Below, piece after piece: positions 1 through 12,800 of a stretch of DNA of 64,000 bases. The notes beneath the pieces were generated by a model. That model was not told the origin of the DNA, ran no database searches, and was given only the letters and a program-made list of their open reading frames with translations. The translations under genes and the position numbers were made by a program. Origin of the DNA: Sporothrix humicola (taxonomy: Eukaryota; Ascomycota; Sordariomycetes; Ophiostomatales; Ophiostomataceae); contig WNYE01000067.1 of assembly GCA_021396245.1 (NCBI GenBank), forward strand, positions 124,001 to 188,000, given 5' to 3'. How positions within the stretch are numbered: the first letter of the stretch is position 1; every line of letters begins with the position of its first letter.

Positions 1-563
1 CCATCGGCTCGCCCAACGGCGACAAGTTTAGCGTCAAGGGCAAGGACCGCGGCAAGTCCATGGGCAGCCGTCTGGCCGGTACCTCTGAGCTGCAGTTTAA
101 GGCCCACAGCCCGGCCGATGCCGAGAAGTGGTACTATATCATCCTCGACGTTGCCGGTTCTGCCAACACCAGCCACGCTGAGACCGCTGTCTCCCCGACT
201 TCGCCCACCATCGCTTCGCCCGCCTCGCCTTCGATCGCCTCGTCAGTCTCTCCCAAGCCCATTGCTGCTGCTGTTGCAGCACCGCCTGCAGCAGCTGCCG
301 CCGCCGCTGCTACCTCAGCCTCGCCTTCGCCCTCACCAGCTCCCTCGTCTCCTGCGGTCACCTCGCCCGGTGTCACCTCCCCTGTTGTTACGTCTCCTGT
401 GACAGCTGGCACGAACGCGGCCGTTGGTTTCTCGCCAGACACCAAGACCCCCGCAGTTTCTCACCAGGCTCAGGAGGCCGGCGTGACTTCTGCGGCGGCA
501 GCTACCTCGCCCAAGGCTGTTGAGGCGGATTCGGCACCTGCACAGACTAAGGCGTTGGCTTAG
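1..563 (+). CDS. PH-domain protein, Slm1/Slm2-like (3' end only)
   Basis: The reading frame is open from base 3 to the stop at 561-563, so this is the C-terminal part of a gene that begins outside the window. The first ~45 residues look like the last strands and C-terminal helix of a pleckstrin-homology domain: a basic KGKDRGK stretch, then FKAHSPADAEKWYYII, whose tryptophan sits where PH domains have their invariant helix tryptophan. The remaining ~130 residues are a disordered tail rich in Ala, Ser, Pro and Thr with repeated SP and TSP motifs, which are possible proline-directed phosphorylation sites. The 'HTPADAEKWW'-like signature resembles fungal Slm1/Slm2 proteins, PI(4,5)P2-binding eisosome/TORC2 partners. 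The family assignment is inference, because the BAR-like N-terminal half is not in view. Confidence 0.6.
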   Translation, partial: IGSPNGDKFSVKGKDRGKSMGSRLAGTSELQFKAHSPADAEKWYYIILDVAGSANTSHAETAVSPTSPTIASPASPSIASSVSPKPIAAAVAAPPAAAAAAAATSASPSPSPAPSSPAVTSPGVTSPVVTSPVTAGTNAAVGFSPDTKTPAVSHQAQEAGVTSAAAATSPKAVEADSAPAQTKALA

Positions 564-3500
564 GAGCCCTTTTCGTCTAATCCGTCGCATCCTGCTGCTT
601 CTCCCCTTTCGGCCGAAGAGATGGAGGATTACTTGTCACCAAATGTGTGGTGACAAAAGTGCGGGAAGGTAAAGGTGTGAAGGACGGTTGGAAGAAAAGA
701 AAAACGAGGCAAGCCAGAGATGCAAGAATTCGGGCGAAAGGTGAAAAACAAGAGTTTCTCGTCTCAACCGAGCATTGTCAGTAGTGTCAAGTGGCACCCC
801 GTCGGACTGTTCCGGAAGACAGCCGGACAAGGCGAGGCTGCAAAGGCTTTACTGTAAATGGCCGAGATATCATGTTTAACCGATCGACGCCCGGGGGGGT
901 ACAAGGACACCAAAATGAAAACGAGGCTGCCGTTGACAGCGAGTTGAGTGGGTGGGATGGCGAGGCACGGGCTAGAACGAGGACTGTGTATTCTTGGTTC
1001 CGAGTCTTCTTTTTTTGGTTTATTTATTTCTCTACGCCTTGCCACGCATTACGTTTTGTTTTAATCACGTTTTGGATCATATCTCGATTTTACTACCCCC
1101 TTATTATTATGACCTTCTTTTATTTTATCATGATTCGTGTAATTTATTATTCAAACTCTGTCCTGCATTTTTATTTCTGATATTGTTCCATGAGACCAGC
1201 GATGCCGCCCTTCTGTGTCACACTATCACGGGCTCAGCCTTGTCGTCAGCCCCTGCGTATGCCTTTTGCAACGCCTTGCAGGCCCTCTGCCGCCATCATC
1301 GAAGCATCTTTTGGTATCTGCTGGCTTTGTAGTGGTGCTTGTTCTCTTGGCTCTTCTCTTTGGTTTTAATTATTCGCTGTCGGCCCTGTGAGCGATTTTC
1401 CTTGACTTGTCCCATGCGGTAGGTTTCCAGCCAATACATCTCCAGCCTTGCGGCCGCCCAACACAGCAATGTAACCGACTTATCCCGCACGCCCAGCTCC
1501 GTTCTGCTCACCAACATATCCCCTTCGGTTTATCCTTCTTCGGTCACCTTCCCCGCATAGTTAAAGAAAAAAAAGCCTCTCATCTTGGAACCTCGTCTAT
1601 CGTCAACGATTGGATGCCCTGAATTTCGACGCCGACGCCTTTTCTTGAGCAATAAGGATGTCTGCCTTCTTGACCTTGTCCGAGTCTTGGGCACCAGGTG
1701 CGGGATGGGGGCTAAAATTGTATGCCTTGTACACACACCGTCTTCATGAGCGTTGATCTTTTAATTTCCGGGCAACGTGTCCGCGCTTAGCGACGTAGAT
1801 AACGCATGCAGCGATGCAACCATGAGCAGTCCAAGGCTGTTCGGGGGACCCTTTGATCGCCCATCGAACCTTCTCTGATTCTTCTTTGCAGACAAGGCCA
1901 TGCTAAGCCTCTTCTCTTCTGCATTTCCCCTTCTTCGTTTGACCGCCATTTGTGCCGTATTTGTGCAGAATCTGCCTTTTGTCGCCATTCTGCCACGTAC
2001 CTTACTCCTAAAACAAGGCATCTGGAGATGTTGCGAGGCCTTCCGTCAAGCTGTCAGAGCTCACACCTCGAGATCTGGCTTTCTCGTTGGTAAAAAGCCA
2101 TTTTACATGGCCGCGATATCAGACCGCCAGATGGATGTTCTTCGTTTTTTCCCTGATTTATCTTTCGAGTTTAGCAAATGTGCCGAATGGGCACCTAAGC
2201 CACGCCGTCTGATATTCTCGAAATGTCATGATTGGTGCACTCGCAAATGTGAGGTCGTCGTCACTACACCAACCCTTCGCAAGGACTACATACGTAGACA
2301 GCACATAATAAAACAAAGGCGGTGTGCTCTGGTGTGCTTGAATCGATGCTTCTTTGTAGATATCTACGAGAATGCGGCCTCGCAGCCAAGTCAATATATG
2401 TTGTTACCGGGCGTATCAATAAGGCGGTAAGGGGAGAAAGATCAAGGTGGTGTGTAGAGCCGTGCTAATCAACGGTTAGGACTCAAAGTTCGTAACCAGC
2501 ATCGGTCAGTACTGGACAGAGTGTACTGGCGAAATCAGTCTGTCGTAGCTATGAACTATGTGCTTGTCGAAATGATGATAGAACCGATATATCGGGATAT
2601 ATCGACAAGGTTGATTGTGTCAAACACCAAGGCAATGTGGGGAAGCCCAGGACGGGAAGAGAAAAGCAAGGAAAGAGAAGAAAAGCGAACATGTGCAAGG
2701 GAATGGTGCGACGTCCAACATCAAGTACCAGTCATCAATCGTTTGGTGGACAGACTCGACAATGTATTGTTCTATGCACAACACCAACCATGCCGGGCGT
2801 CAGTGAAGCTTCTGAGTAGTACGGCGTACACGCTCTGGGTCTGCTGGATGCCTTTGATCCGCGATCGACTTGGTAAAATGACGGCAACAACCAGATTGGA
2901 TTTAAACCATCACTTCGGACCAGGGATGGCAGACAGCAGAGTATCCCTCTGAACAGGACTTGAGACAGGGTTCAGTCTGTGTCGACGCATCCGCGTCAAG
3001 CCCATGTGTCTTGAGTGCGGCTCATTGGCTCGTATCGCGCTTTACGTACGACCGTGTGAGCATGCAAACCGTAGCCTTGTCGGCCAAAGCTGGCGGGCAA
3101 ACCCCAAGAATAACCCTCCCCGCTGCACCCCCTCCTGATTCTTTCGGAAAGCTGAAAATCATGTTTTCTTTTTCTTACTGTTTTTCGTCGCTTGTTGGTG
3201 CTCGCCGGCGGCAACCAAACTGAAAAGAGATGAGAACAGAAACAAGGATCGATGCAGGAGAGCAAAGCTGAAAGCACGCGGCAAAAAATAGAAACCGTCC
3301 TCAGCCATTTCTGAGTGTCTCTCGTTTTCTCGTTTTCCCATTTCATCCAGAAGAGGGGGTAGACAGGGGCCTTGCAATTCCATTACGTGTGTGTCTTCTT
3401 GCCGGAGACAGCGACAGAAACAGAAAGTACAGGCATGGAGGCTAAAAAAAACAAAGACGAGATGGGGGCCGAAACAGAAAATCGGTCACAGCGGCCAGCT

Positions 3501-5352
3501 CAGCGCAATCACCTGGGAGGGTGTGAAGTAAAGTAACCTGGCAAAGTAACAGGAGCGTGCTCACCGATAGCACAGAAAAAAAAATGGAACAACAGAGAAT
3601 GACAGGAAAAAAAGGAAAGAAAAGAAAAATGGTAGAGAGAGGAAAGCAAAGGAGAGAAGAGTTCCTAGTCAAAACAGGGCGAATAAGGCGTCAACATCTC
3701 GTCCGCATCTTTTGCGACCCAGCCCACTTGTAAGCTAGTATCGCCGCCCGCCAATGGGAGGGCCCTCGTCCTGGCCTTGTCCAAGCATAAAATGCTTGGT
3801 TCGGAATTTTGTCGCCCACGTTTTCTTAGGCCTATCATTCATTCTTCTTTCAGTGTTCCACCCAGGGGTGCCGTTCTTGACTTGTTGACGGCCAAGAGGA
3901 TGCAGGTGCGGCCAGCTATCTTGGAAACAATCCACATGGGCCTCGAGGGCCTCGACACCCCCAGGTCGACCCCTGCTACACCGTCTCTAAACTGTTGTCA
4001 GCACGGCCAGGTTCGCACCAATCGAGGTTCGGTCCGCTCCTAGATAGTGCTATTCTTCAGTTGTTAGTGACAAACCCCGTCGGAGAAGCAAGAGAGAGAG
4101 AAAGAGAGAAAGAAGACCGCAAGAACAAAGTAACAAAAGAACAAAAGAAAAGGCGGTGGACCCTTTTGCGTGCTAATTCATTCACTCCGGCCGCAATGTT
4201 ATTGGCTGCCTTACCTTTCATAAAAAAAAAGGCAGACAGAGCAGGGGCCTGGTCGGGCGTCTCTCATATGGAGGGTGTTCTGAGCTCGCAGTCCCCGCGT
4301 GGAATCGATTCGATGAGGCTGAAATTGAGCATTGCTGTTGGCTAAACATTTGAGGGGAGGCGTCAAGAAAAGGCAACCCTCAGACCGCCAGAGGGCCGCA
4401 ATGGGTCGCATTTGCTAGAGAGACCACAGCCCTCTCCCCGTACCCAGTGTACTTCGGGAGGTACCATCTGCATAAGCCGTCCTGGCCTTGCCATTGTTGG
4501 GTGTTGACAGTGGAAACAAACAGGTGCTGTCGAGCAGCAGAGATTGGCCCAGCACGCATCATTAGACACGATGAGACGGACCTTGGGCGATATGCGTGTC
4601 GTTGTGTCGTGGCGGGTTCGCCTTGTGGTTAATTGTGCAAGATAGTCTTGTCGGAGACGAGAAGAACGGAAAGCCGAGAAAATCAAGAACAAGGAGAGTC
4701 AAGTTGTGGTGAAGGGAGAAAGGAGAAGAGAGGGCGGTTGTGTTTTCAGGGGATGAGGGTTTGGCACGGATGTACCTGCCTGAGAAAGACTGTATGGTAC
4801 AGGAAGGAGCGAGGGACAGCAAGTGACTTCAAAATAGAAAGAGCCGCCAGGTGCAACATGTACTCAGTACATCGCCTGTCCATGATAATGGAAGGCCTTC
4901 CGAGGCTCCATGTACCTACCACAGATCTCGCATCAGACATAATCAATGTCTTGTGCTTTCCTTGCATGGCCGTCCTTTTTTGTATTTACTCGATGCCAAA
5001 CATCTGTCTATATAGATTCGACATATCCTTCTCATCCTCGATCTTTTCCTTCCTTCCCCATTTGTTTTTCTTCGCTTGTTCACCAGTGCTCTTTCCCTTT
5101 TCGAGGTCATATATGTAGCCTTCAATCTCCCTCCTTCCTTTTCTTCTCCAGTCCTCTGTTCCTGCCCCAGCAGTATTTATCCCGCCCCTTCTCTCTCCTT
5201 ACCAAGATCTTCTGTCCATATTTATTTTCCTCCCTAAACTCAGTCATTTTCTGTTTGATATCTGTCTCCTACACATCGCCCTACACTGCTCAGCACCAAC
5301 GACAACATACGCCTGCTCAAGTATTCAAACGCAAGCCATTGACGCCGCAACA
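564..5352. other. Intergenic, 4.8 kb, no supported gene
   Basis: This holds the 3' UTR of the PH-domain gene and the promoter/leader of the Clr5 gene. Open frames up to ~176 codons (for example 1900-2430) show no family resemblance and are taken as chance. A direct repeat of GATATATCG lies near 2588-2606. About 5030-5260 is a CT-rich tract typical of fungal core promoters just before the ATG at 5353. I see no RNA gene or mobile element. Confidence 0.6.
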
Positions 5353-6786
5353 ATGACAAAGGCGTGGGCTGAAAACAAAGATACCATCCTGGGCTACTAC
5401 CAGGCCAGGAAGCTTCCTCTCAACCAAGTCATACTTATCATGAAAGCAAAGCATAATTTCAACGCATCGTGCGTCTCCCCCCATTGTCGACATCGCCACA
5501 TTTTATCCGCTGGGCCTTCACTAACAATATATCTTTGTTTCAGACAACGTGCGTACCGCCAACAGTTCCGTCTCTGGGGGGTCTTCAAGTACAATCGCAA
5601 GGACAACCAAATCCATGCGACAAAGACAGAGAGCAAAGATGCTGTCACAGCAATGCCACCGTACCCGTCAGTCTACTACTCCCGGCCTGCAAAGGGTCTC
5701 CGGAACACTCCTCGGGCGGCTCATGCCCAGACTGTTCGCCCAGAGACCATGCACAGCATCCCACCGATGATCTCTCCCTATGCAGTTATGCCATCGCCAT
5801 ATCCCTCTCCGGTGCCAACACCAAGCTCCAGTTTCCATGACGACAGCTCTATGGGCCACATCCGGGGCCAGTATCCGTACCATCATGATACACATCATGC
5901 GTCTTCGCGGGACATCAAGTCACAAATCTCCGAGATGTGAGCTCTTTTTCTACTCTTGGCGGTAAAGATGGCAAAACTTGATACAATTAGCTAACAAATC
6001 CACAGCATTCTCGACGGCAGTGTGGCCCAGGTCGGTTCGGCCAGAGAATCGGCGTCTTCTCTCCGTCTTCCAGCTGTCGACAACAGCACGGTCACCAAAA
6101 CGCCGCAGCTCCAGAACCCAGGCCACCGGAGCCCATCGGCCTATTCCTGGGATTACAACGGCCGCAACGGGAATATTGATCTCGGCCACAGCGATCAAAA
6201 GTCTTCGCCCGAACAGGGACCAGGCTCTCCGCATGACAGCCGGGCAAGCCAAGCATTGCACACGAGCCACAGTCCGTACCAATACCCATCTGTCAAGAGT
6301 TTGACCCACCCGTCGCCGCCCTTTGGCGACTACAGCTCGGAACAGCAGCATGACGTGAAGCCATACTATGGAGCCCACCACCACTATGAGCAGGATACCA
6401 AGCCGCGGCCATGGCCCTCCACTGAGACACTCCCAGTCACTTCCGCACCAGGATACGAGACCCATCGTTACCACTTATTGCCTTCTCCCGCGCACTCGCA
6501 GGAACACTCATTGTCCCCCAGGGGTACGAAGGCTCTGGAGGAGCACATTGCCACTCCCAGAACTCTGCCACCCTCTCCGTCGTCTCTTCCTGAGATCGTT
6601 GCCCAGGCATCCCTGAACAGAGAGACAACAGATATGCAGGCCCAGGGACATGCCTACGAGTACAACCCCAGTCCCATGCCCACCACATTAAGCATGGTGC
6701 GGCCGTATGACACCGCGTATGCTACGAGCGGCGGTCCACCTGATCACCACTCAGTCTGTGGCATCGCCACCAGTGTCTACGCATAG
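5353..6786 (+). CDS. Clr5-domain protein, probable DNA-binding regulator
   Basis: Three exons, 5353-5468, 5544-5936 and 6006-6786, give a 429-residue protein. Intron 1 (75 nt, GTGCGT..CAG) is a multiple of three and has no in-frame stop, so the unspliced frame stays open. Removing it joins FNAS to QRAYRQQFRLWGVFKYN and restores a Clr5 domain (residues ~3-54: W-x4-K...YY...IM...F-x-AS...Y...WG). Intron 2 (69 nt, GTGAGC..CAG) joins QISEI to ILDG. The rest is low-complexity and rich in Pro, Ser, His and Tyr, without a recognised domain. Clr5 domains are named after an S. pombe silencing factor and occur mostly at the N-termini of fungal nuclear proteins; the targets of this one are unknown. The ATG at 5353 follows a CT-rich leader. 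The domain call is firm; the role is inferred. Confidence 0.8.
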
Positions 6787-7730
6787 CTAAACTCCTTCTT
6801 ATTCCATCTATCGCATCATATGATGCACTTTGTCAACGATTGCCGCTTTGGATCCTAGGCTGAATATGAACTGCACTCGTTTTAATTCCATTTTTTTCTT
6901 CCATTTTCATAAACATCTCTCTTATCTATTTGGACTTCTTTATGATTTTGTTCTTCTTTCTCTTTACAACGACCTTTGTCACTTTTCTTTGGTTTCTGGC
7001 TGCTTTCTCGCCCTGTTGCCTCGGTTTGCCTTTGCCTTTTTACGACTTTTTCTGATGCTAATTATCTTTGCTTCTTCAAGAGTACCTCCTATCTTTCATC
7101 TTATACACTATATCCTTACAAGACACGCTCGTGGTGGGTGGCCCATTTTCCCTCTTTATTTGTTTGTTTAATTATTGGCTTCTTTCTACTGTATTTGACG
7201 GGTTTCGTTTTTCTTTTGCTTCTCTGTATGTCTCTTTATCTCGGTTATGAAGCTGGTGTCCCAGCGATCTGTGACACTGTCCTTTCTTGGTATTCTTTAC
7301 TCGTTCTTTAAGACTTATATCTGCTTTTCAAAATATAAAGAAGCTCGATGTCATCAACTATTGATTGGTCCTATTGCTTCGTAGGTACGTGGCTATTTGT
7401 GGTTGTAGATGCAAGCTCGTTTAGATTCGGTTGTGGCTTTGGCTTTTGTTTACATTTGTGTTACATTTCAAAACACATTTCATATTTTCATATTATAACG
7501 TTTATTATCAGCATAGTATAGCTATTTTTGATTAGTTTCTTTTCTTTTCTTTTCTTCTGCCTTCATGTCATTTTCTTGTCTATTTTTGTCACTATTATAT
7601 CTGTATTTTTATAACAAAAAAGACTGGGTTATTGAATCAAGGTGGATTAGCAAAATGATCGCTTTTATGGCTATTTAACATATATAATACACGAAACTAG
7701 ATGTTTCCACCATACTCAGGATGCATCACA
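6787..7730. other. Intergenic between convergent genes; AT-rich
   Basis: These are the 3' UTRs of the Clr5 gene and of COQ3. The region is T-rich and, from about 7440 to 7690, clearly AT-rich, with several ATATAA-like motifs suited to 3'-end formation on either strand. I see no coding or RNA gene. Confidence 0.6.
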
Positions 7731-8774
7731 TCATAACGTCTCGGCCTTTTGAATGGCAAAAAAGTAGTTGCCCAGCTTCTCGCCGCCCGGAACAACCTTC
7801 CAGCCAAGCCCTGGCACGTAAGCCACGCCCTGGAAGCGGGCATTTTGCCATGTTGCCGTCGTGTACGCCGGAGCTCCTGGGGCAAAATAGGCTTCAAGCT
7901 CGTCTGCGTTGATGTATTTGTTCCAATCGTGCGTGCCGCGCGGAACAATGCCCAAGATGTCCTCGGCGGCCACCACAGTCGTCAGCCAGCTCGTCCATGT
8001 GCGTGCCATAGTGCTCATGACGAGCCAGCCGCCCGGCTTGAGGAGGCGGCCGCAGCGGTCGAGAAACGCACCGGCATCTGTAGCGACGTGTTCAATGACT
8101 TCGAATAGCGTGACCATGTCATACTGCAGCTTCTCGTCCGAGGCCGACAAATCCTCAATCGACGCTTGCCGATACTGCAGCCGCTCAAGGACGACGGGGT
8201 CGCGGCGGGCGTGTGCCTTGGCAATGGCGAGCACCTCGGCAGACGGGTCAATGGCTGTCACAGAGGTTGTGGTGGGCAATCTGGCGGCGCTTTCGGCAAA
8301 TATGCCGCCGCCACAGCCAATATCGAGGTATGTCCGCGGGAGAAGGTCTTCGATCGACTGCGATGGAGAGGTGGTGGGAGAGAAAAAGGCACCATCACGG
8401 ACGCACTCGCGAATAAAGTCGTGGCGGAGTGGGTTCATCTGGTGAAGCAGACGCGACGGGCCGTAAGGGTCCCACCATGTGGAGGCGAGGGCATTGAAGT
8501 GCTCGACCTCCTCGGGGCTGACGGAGGAAGAGGAGGAGGAGGAGTTGGGGGCGGAGGATGACGTAGATGTGGATGCGGTCGAGTGTTGCCGTGGCAGGCC
8601 AGCTGTTTGTGCCGAGACGATCGAAGCTCTCGAGGTAATCGGTCGAGAATGGGAGCTAGATAAACTGCGGGCTGTGCCTGCGGCTGTAGCCGCTGTGATG
8701 TTGCGTTTCGGTGCGCTAGGCCGGAGCCGGCATGCCTGGCGCAGTATCGGCGCCGCGGCTCGTGGGTGTGCCAT
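7731..8774 (-). CDS. COQ3: Ubiquinone biosynthesis O-methyltransferase, mitochondrial (COQ3)
   Basis: A single exon encodes 347 residues. COQ3 is the SAM-dependent methyltransferase that performs both O-methylations of coenzyme Q synthesis on the matrix side of the inner mitochondrial membrane. The N-terminal ~85 residues are rich in Arg, Ser and Ala with almost no acidic residues, as in a mitochondrial presequence followed by a Ser-rich linker. The core starts at EVEHFNALASTWWDP (~89-103), a UbiG/COQ3 hallmark. Motif I, YLDIGCGGGIFAE, is at ~149-161, the acidic AIDPS loop at ~174, FEVIEHV at ~224, and the post-motif LLKPGGW at ~244. The C-terminus has GTHDWNKYI and NYFFAIQKA, both typical of the family. 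It lies convergent with the Clr5 gene and about 2 kb from divergent RIB3. Confidence 0.95.
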   Translation of the reverse strand: MAHPRAAAPILRQACRLRPSAPKRNITAATAAGTARSLSSSHSRPITSRASIVSAQTAGLPRQHSTASTSTSSSAPNSSSSSSSVSPEEVEHFNALASTWWDPYGPSRLLHQMNPLRHDFIRECVRDGAFFSPTTSPSQSIEDLLPRTYLDIGCGGGIFAESAARLPTTTSVTAIDPSAEVLAIAKAHARRDPVVLERLQYRQASIEDLSASDEKLQYDMVTLFEVIEHVATDAGAFLDRCGRLLKPGGWLVMSTMARTWTSWLTTVVAAEDILGIVPRGTHDWNKYINADELEAYFAPGAPAYTTATWQNARFQGVAYVPGLGWKVVPGGEKLGNYFFAIQKAETL

Positions 8775-10772
8775 TTTTTGGAGTGATGTGCTGTGTGTCG
8801 TCTGAGAGCATGCATGAGCTCGTGGCAGAAGCTCACTTCTCCGAAAAAGCTACCCCATCGTAAGAAGGACAGGTTCTGCCGATATTGACCGCCTTCTGTA
8901 AACAGCACATTTGTGCTCCTTCCCTTGCACGACCAAAACCGTTACTACATGGGCTGGTACGTCATTTTCGGCCACGAGTCATCCACTCCGTCGGGACTGT
9001 CAAATGGTTGTCCGCATGAGGGAGCAGAGACCCTGCGACTGTTTTCTTTCTTTCTTTTTTTCTGAGGAGTTGGCTCATGCATCTGGCGTGGCCTTGTGAG
9101 CAAAATCGTAAGGCGCAAGGCGTTGCAAGGCCGACGTCCCCGAAAAAGACAAGGCACTTGTTCTTTCCGCTTTCATGCCAAACCTGTACCTTCCTTTTGC
9201 TTTTCTTTTTTCTTTCCCTTTCTCCCCATGTACAGCCTGGAGACGCCAGCCCATTTACCTATTGCATGTACTGTGGAAGTAACTCGCATGCTCATGCGAA
9301 GCGGGTCCGCTTTACGATGCACTGCAATACTTGCCTCTTTTGCACGGCACGCCTTCTTCTATTATATATCATGTGTCTTGTATCATACGATGGGTTTTCG
9401 AGCTACTGCCGAGTACTGGTGCTGGGGTGCACAATGTCTCGCAATAATTGTCTGGGGCTACTTTGTAAGTGTCCTAGTATATTTTGTATCCTCAAAGCGG
9501 GACAATAGGGCAGGACCAGATGGAAGCCAAAAGAACCTCTAGACTGGCCCCGTAGAATAAAAAAAAAAGAGAAGACACGACCTTGCAGAACCCCATCCGA
9601 AGTGCCGCATCCCCATTCTCGAGTACATGGAAAAGGTACTCTCCAAGTCGTCTTTCATCGGATGTCTGCTGTCGGCGGCTCCTGCCCTACCCCGAACAAT
9701 GTCTGGACTGGCCAGGCAAGGCCAGACTCGCCGAATTCCCTGAGAAGGAGCGACCATGCCACTCATGCACTAATGCTGCGGACTTTTGACGCTGTCCTCC
9801 AACGGCAAAATGTCGGAGAGCAGTTCGGTGCTCCGTCCCAAGACTACCGAATGCACAGAAGACGAAAGAATGAATGGGAGAAAAAACTGCAAAGCCGCTA
9901 GCACAAAAAACCACACCACACCTGTATGCACCATTAGCAATTATGACAGAGCAAAGCACCACAGTAATTTAGGGAACCTCCGCCCGCTTTGCGGACGAAA
10001 GCCGCCAGCACCAGCGCTCCTGCCCTTTCAGTAATGCACCCCACAGCGCACATCCCATCACTAAATGGGAAAGAATGACCATTCCCCCAATCGCCGCCTC
10101 CCTGTCTTACAAAAGCCTCTGCTTTTGCTTGCGCTGTGGCGACTTCTTCTGACTGATCCTCCCCCAAGTGCCCCCCATTTTCTCCCCAGTCACCCCTCGT
10201 GCTTAATATCTCCATTATTCCTGCTCTGTCACAAGGGAATTGAAGAATAGCGAAAACGGACTCTTACACCCTCGACTGATTCCTCTCGTTTTCCCCTGCC
10301 TGATCACTCACTCCGTTCCTGGGCATTCTCTGGCAGTTGTTTGCCGACCGGACCGTCTCAATCACATTGGATCTCAGTTTCCAGGAATCAATTGCACATC
10401 CTCAACCCATATTTTGCGATTTTGCACTCTCGTCTGACCATTTTTGGATCTTTGGTATTTTGTCGTTTTGTACCTGGGGATTCTTCGGTGGTTGTTTTCT
10501 GTGGCTCACTGACTCACCACGCCTAGGCCTTATTGCTACTTATTTATTGGCCATTGATACCACCTCTATTTTATTCACTATATTTTTTTCCACATTGCGA
10601 CGTCCGCCGATTGCCGAGGCCCCGAACTACATAATTGCTTCGCATCATCTGCAGACTTCCGAAGGCACCACTCGAGCACACGTTTTGCGAGGGCAACACG
10701 AAAGACGTTGGCTTTCTTTCTCTCCCAGCATTGTTTCTTTTTGACTCAATTTCTTCCACAACGTCCACAACC
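8775..10772. other. Divergent intergenic region between COQ3 and RIB3
   Basis: The 2 kb carries both promoters. CT-rich tracts occur at about 9040-9075, 9180-9230 and 10480-10600. Open frames of up to ~148 codons (9096-9542) show no family features. I see no RNA gene or repeat of note. Confidence 0.55.
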
Positions 10773-11663
10773 ATGCCCGGCTCCATGTTAGAAGGCTTCA
10801 ACACCATCCCGGAGGCCATCGAGGCGTTCCGTACGTTTTCCATTCCAATTCTCGGAGAAGAGGACCGAGGCAGCGAGACTGAGGTGCAGAGGGGTTTCTG
10901 GGACGCTTGCTAACACCTTCCAGGCGATGGACAGTTCATTGTCGTCATGGACGACCCCGGCCGCGAGAACGAGGGCGACCTGATCATCGCCGCCGAGGAC
11001 GTCACAACCGAGCAGATGGCCTTCCTGATCCGCCACTCGTCCGGCATCATCTGTGCTCCCATCCTGCCCACGCGTGCCGACCGCCTGGCCCTGCCTCCCA
11101 TGGTCGTCAACAACGAGGATCCCCGCGGTACCGCCTACACTCTCACCATTGACGCCGCTGACTCTATTGTTTCTACCGGCATCAGCGCCCACGACCGCGC
11201 CCTGACCTGCCGCCGTCTGGCCCAGGACGACGCCGAGCTCGAGGCCGTCGTGGCCGCCGAGGCCCAGAACGGCGGTGCCAACGGCAACGGCAACGGCCAC
11301 TCCGCTACCCCTGCCACCCCCGCTTCCGCCATTGCCGCTTTCCGCCGCCCTGGCCACGTCCTGCCTCTGCGCGCCCGCCACGGCGGTGTCCGCGAGCGCA
11401 GCGGCCACACTGAGGCCGCCATCGACTTTTGCCGTCTGACCGGCAAGCGGCGTGCGGCTGTCATCTCGGAGCTGGTCGACGACGGCGAGCCGGTTCCCGG
11501 CCAGGCACTTCACCGCAGCTCGGGTATGCTGCGCGGCGACGGCTGCATTGCCTTTGCGCAAAAGTACGGCCTCAAGGTCTGCACCATCACCGACCTGGCT
11601 GCCTACCTGGAGAAGACACACCCCACTGGCCCCTTCCCGGGTCCCCAGATCGATGAGATCTAA
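10773..11663 (+). CDS. RIB3: 3,4-dihydroxy-2-butanone 4-phosphate synthase (RIB3)
   Basis: Two exons, 10773-10830 and 10924-11663 (intron 93 nt, GTACGT..CAG), encode 265 residues. The join gives EAIEAFRDGQFIVVMDDPGR, which restores the conserved N-terminus. The enzyme converts ribulose 5-phosphate to 3,4-dihydroxy-2-butanone 4-phosphate plus formate for riboflavin synthesis. Visible family motifs are DDPGRENEGDLI (Mg-binding glutamates), RHSSGIIC, GTAYTLTIDA, TGISAHDRALTCR, FRRPGHVLPLRA and SGHTEAAIDFCRL. There is no GTP cyclohydrolase II domain, as in the monofunctional fungal enzyme. Between TCRRLAQ and FRRPGH lies an insert of about 35 residues with NGNGNGH and Ala/Thr/Pro runs that I do not associate with the usual protein. 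It probably loops out of the fold. Confidence 0.95.
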
Positions 11664-12800
11664 AGACAGCGGGGCATTGAAACGACGAAAGACAGACGGT
11701 GTTCATAACTAGACGGTCATACACAAAAACAGAAAACGAAAACTACAAAACGGGCGGCAGGCATTGCTCTTTTCCATCCTGTCTTTCATATACATTCTCT
11801 TTCGCGGGGCGTTTATGGTTTGGTTTTATGCTTGCATTTTGATTCGATTTATTTTGACTTGCATTTTATTGTGTCTTTTTTTGCTCATTTTCATCCGCCT
11901 CTACTCGCCACCGAGTCGTTTCGGATACTCAATTCTGGATACTCTGGCTGCGTTGCATACTCTGGACTATTACTCTTGGTGCTGGAAATACTACAAAAAA
12001 AATCGAATAATTACTCACATATTCCTCATACATTTCTCATAATCTTTGCCAAACCTGCGTCGCAATTTCGCGAGCGCCGTTGTCGGATGTGGCTCACCGG
12101 CTCAGGAATCGGCACAAGAATAATCGTTCCGCCTGTGCAGATGTCGCCATGTGAGAGTTCTCCGCTAAAATTTTGCGCCTTATCTTATCGGACAACCCCT
12201 CATGAGGCTACCAAATTGGGAAAGACCCTGGCGCATGAACGGAAGGCGGATGGCAGTGGACGGAGAGGCGCCTTGTTGATGTCTTTAAAGGGTATTGTCT
12301 ATATTATTTCATATTTTACTCAATATTCTATTTCCTATTTTATTCCTAATGTCGTGTTGTTGGGACTGAAAGGTAGTTAGTAGTACGAGGTAGAAAACTA
12401 TCCGCATAATAACAGCATCTGACAAGGCAGCATTAGGTGGCAAGACAAATGAAAAGATGTAAAACCACTGTATTTTATTGTAAAATTAAAGCTGCATTTA
12501 ATATCCGAATTATAGTGCTCCTATCATTGTAATTGAAAAGAGAAGGGCCGACATCAGGGTCCTCCTAGTCTGGGGAACGGTCAGCCTTGTTCGTACTTGC
12601 CTTCATCAACACTGACTTCATTTACACTAGCAGTTGCAAAGGGTGGACCCACTTTAAAATATTCAAAATCTTTTGGCAGCAACAACGACCAACAGCGAAC
12701 TCGACCTGACCATCCGTGCCTTCCCCCACGAACAACCAGAAATCACACACTTCTAAGAATTCTAGGTAGCCTTTGATCAGGACCCAGAAAGCCACACAAC
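11664..12800. other. Intergenic, RIB3 3' end and TSR2 promoter
   Basis: 1.1 kb, AT-rich from about 12290 to 12540 (runs of TATTTTA, ATATT and similar), which fits the RIB3 3' UTR/terminator followed by the TSR2 upstream region. No gene is supported. Confidence 0.55.

Noticed and set aside
10788..11621. 277-codon minus-strand frame opposite RIB3
   Set aside because: It is an antisense shadow of a well-supported gene with strong GC-ending codons.
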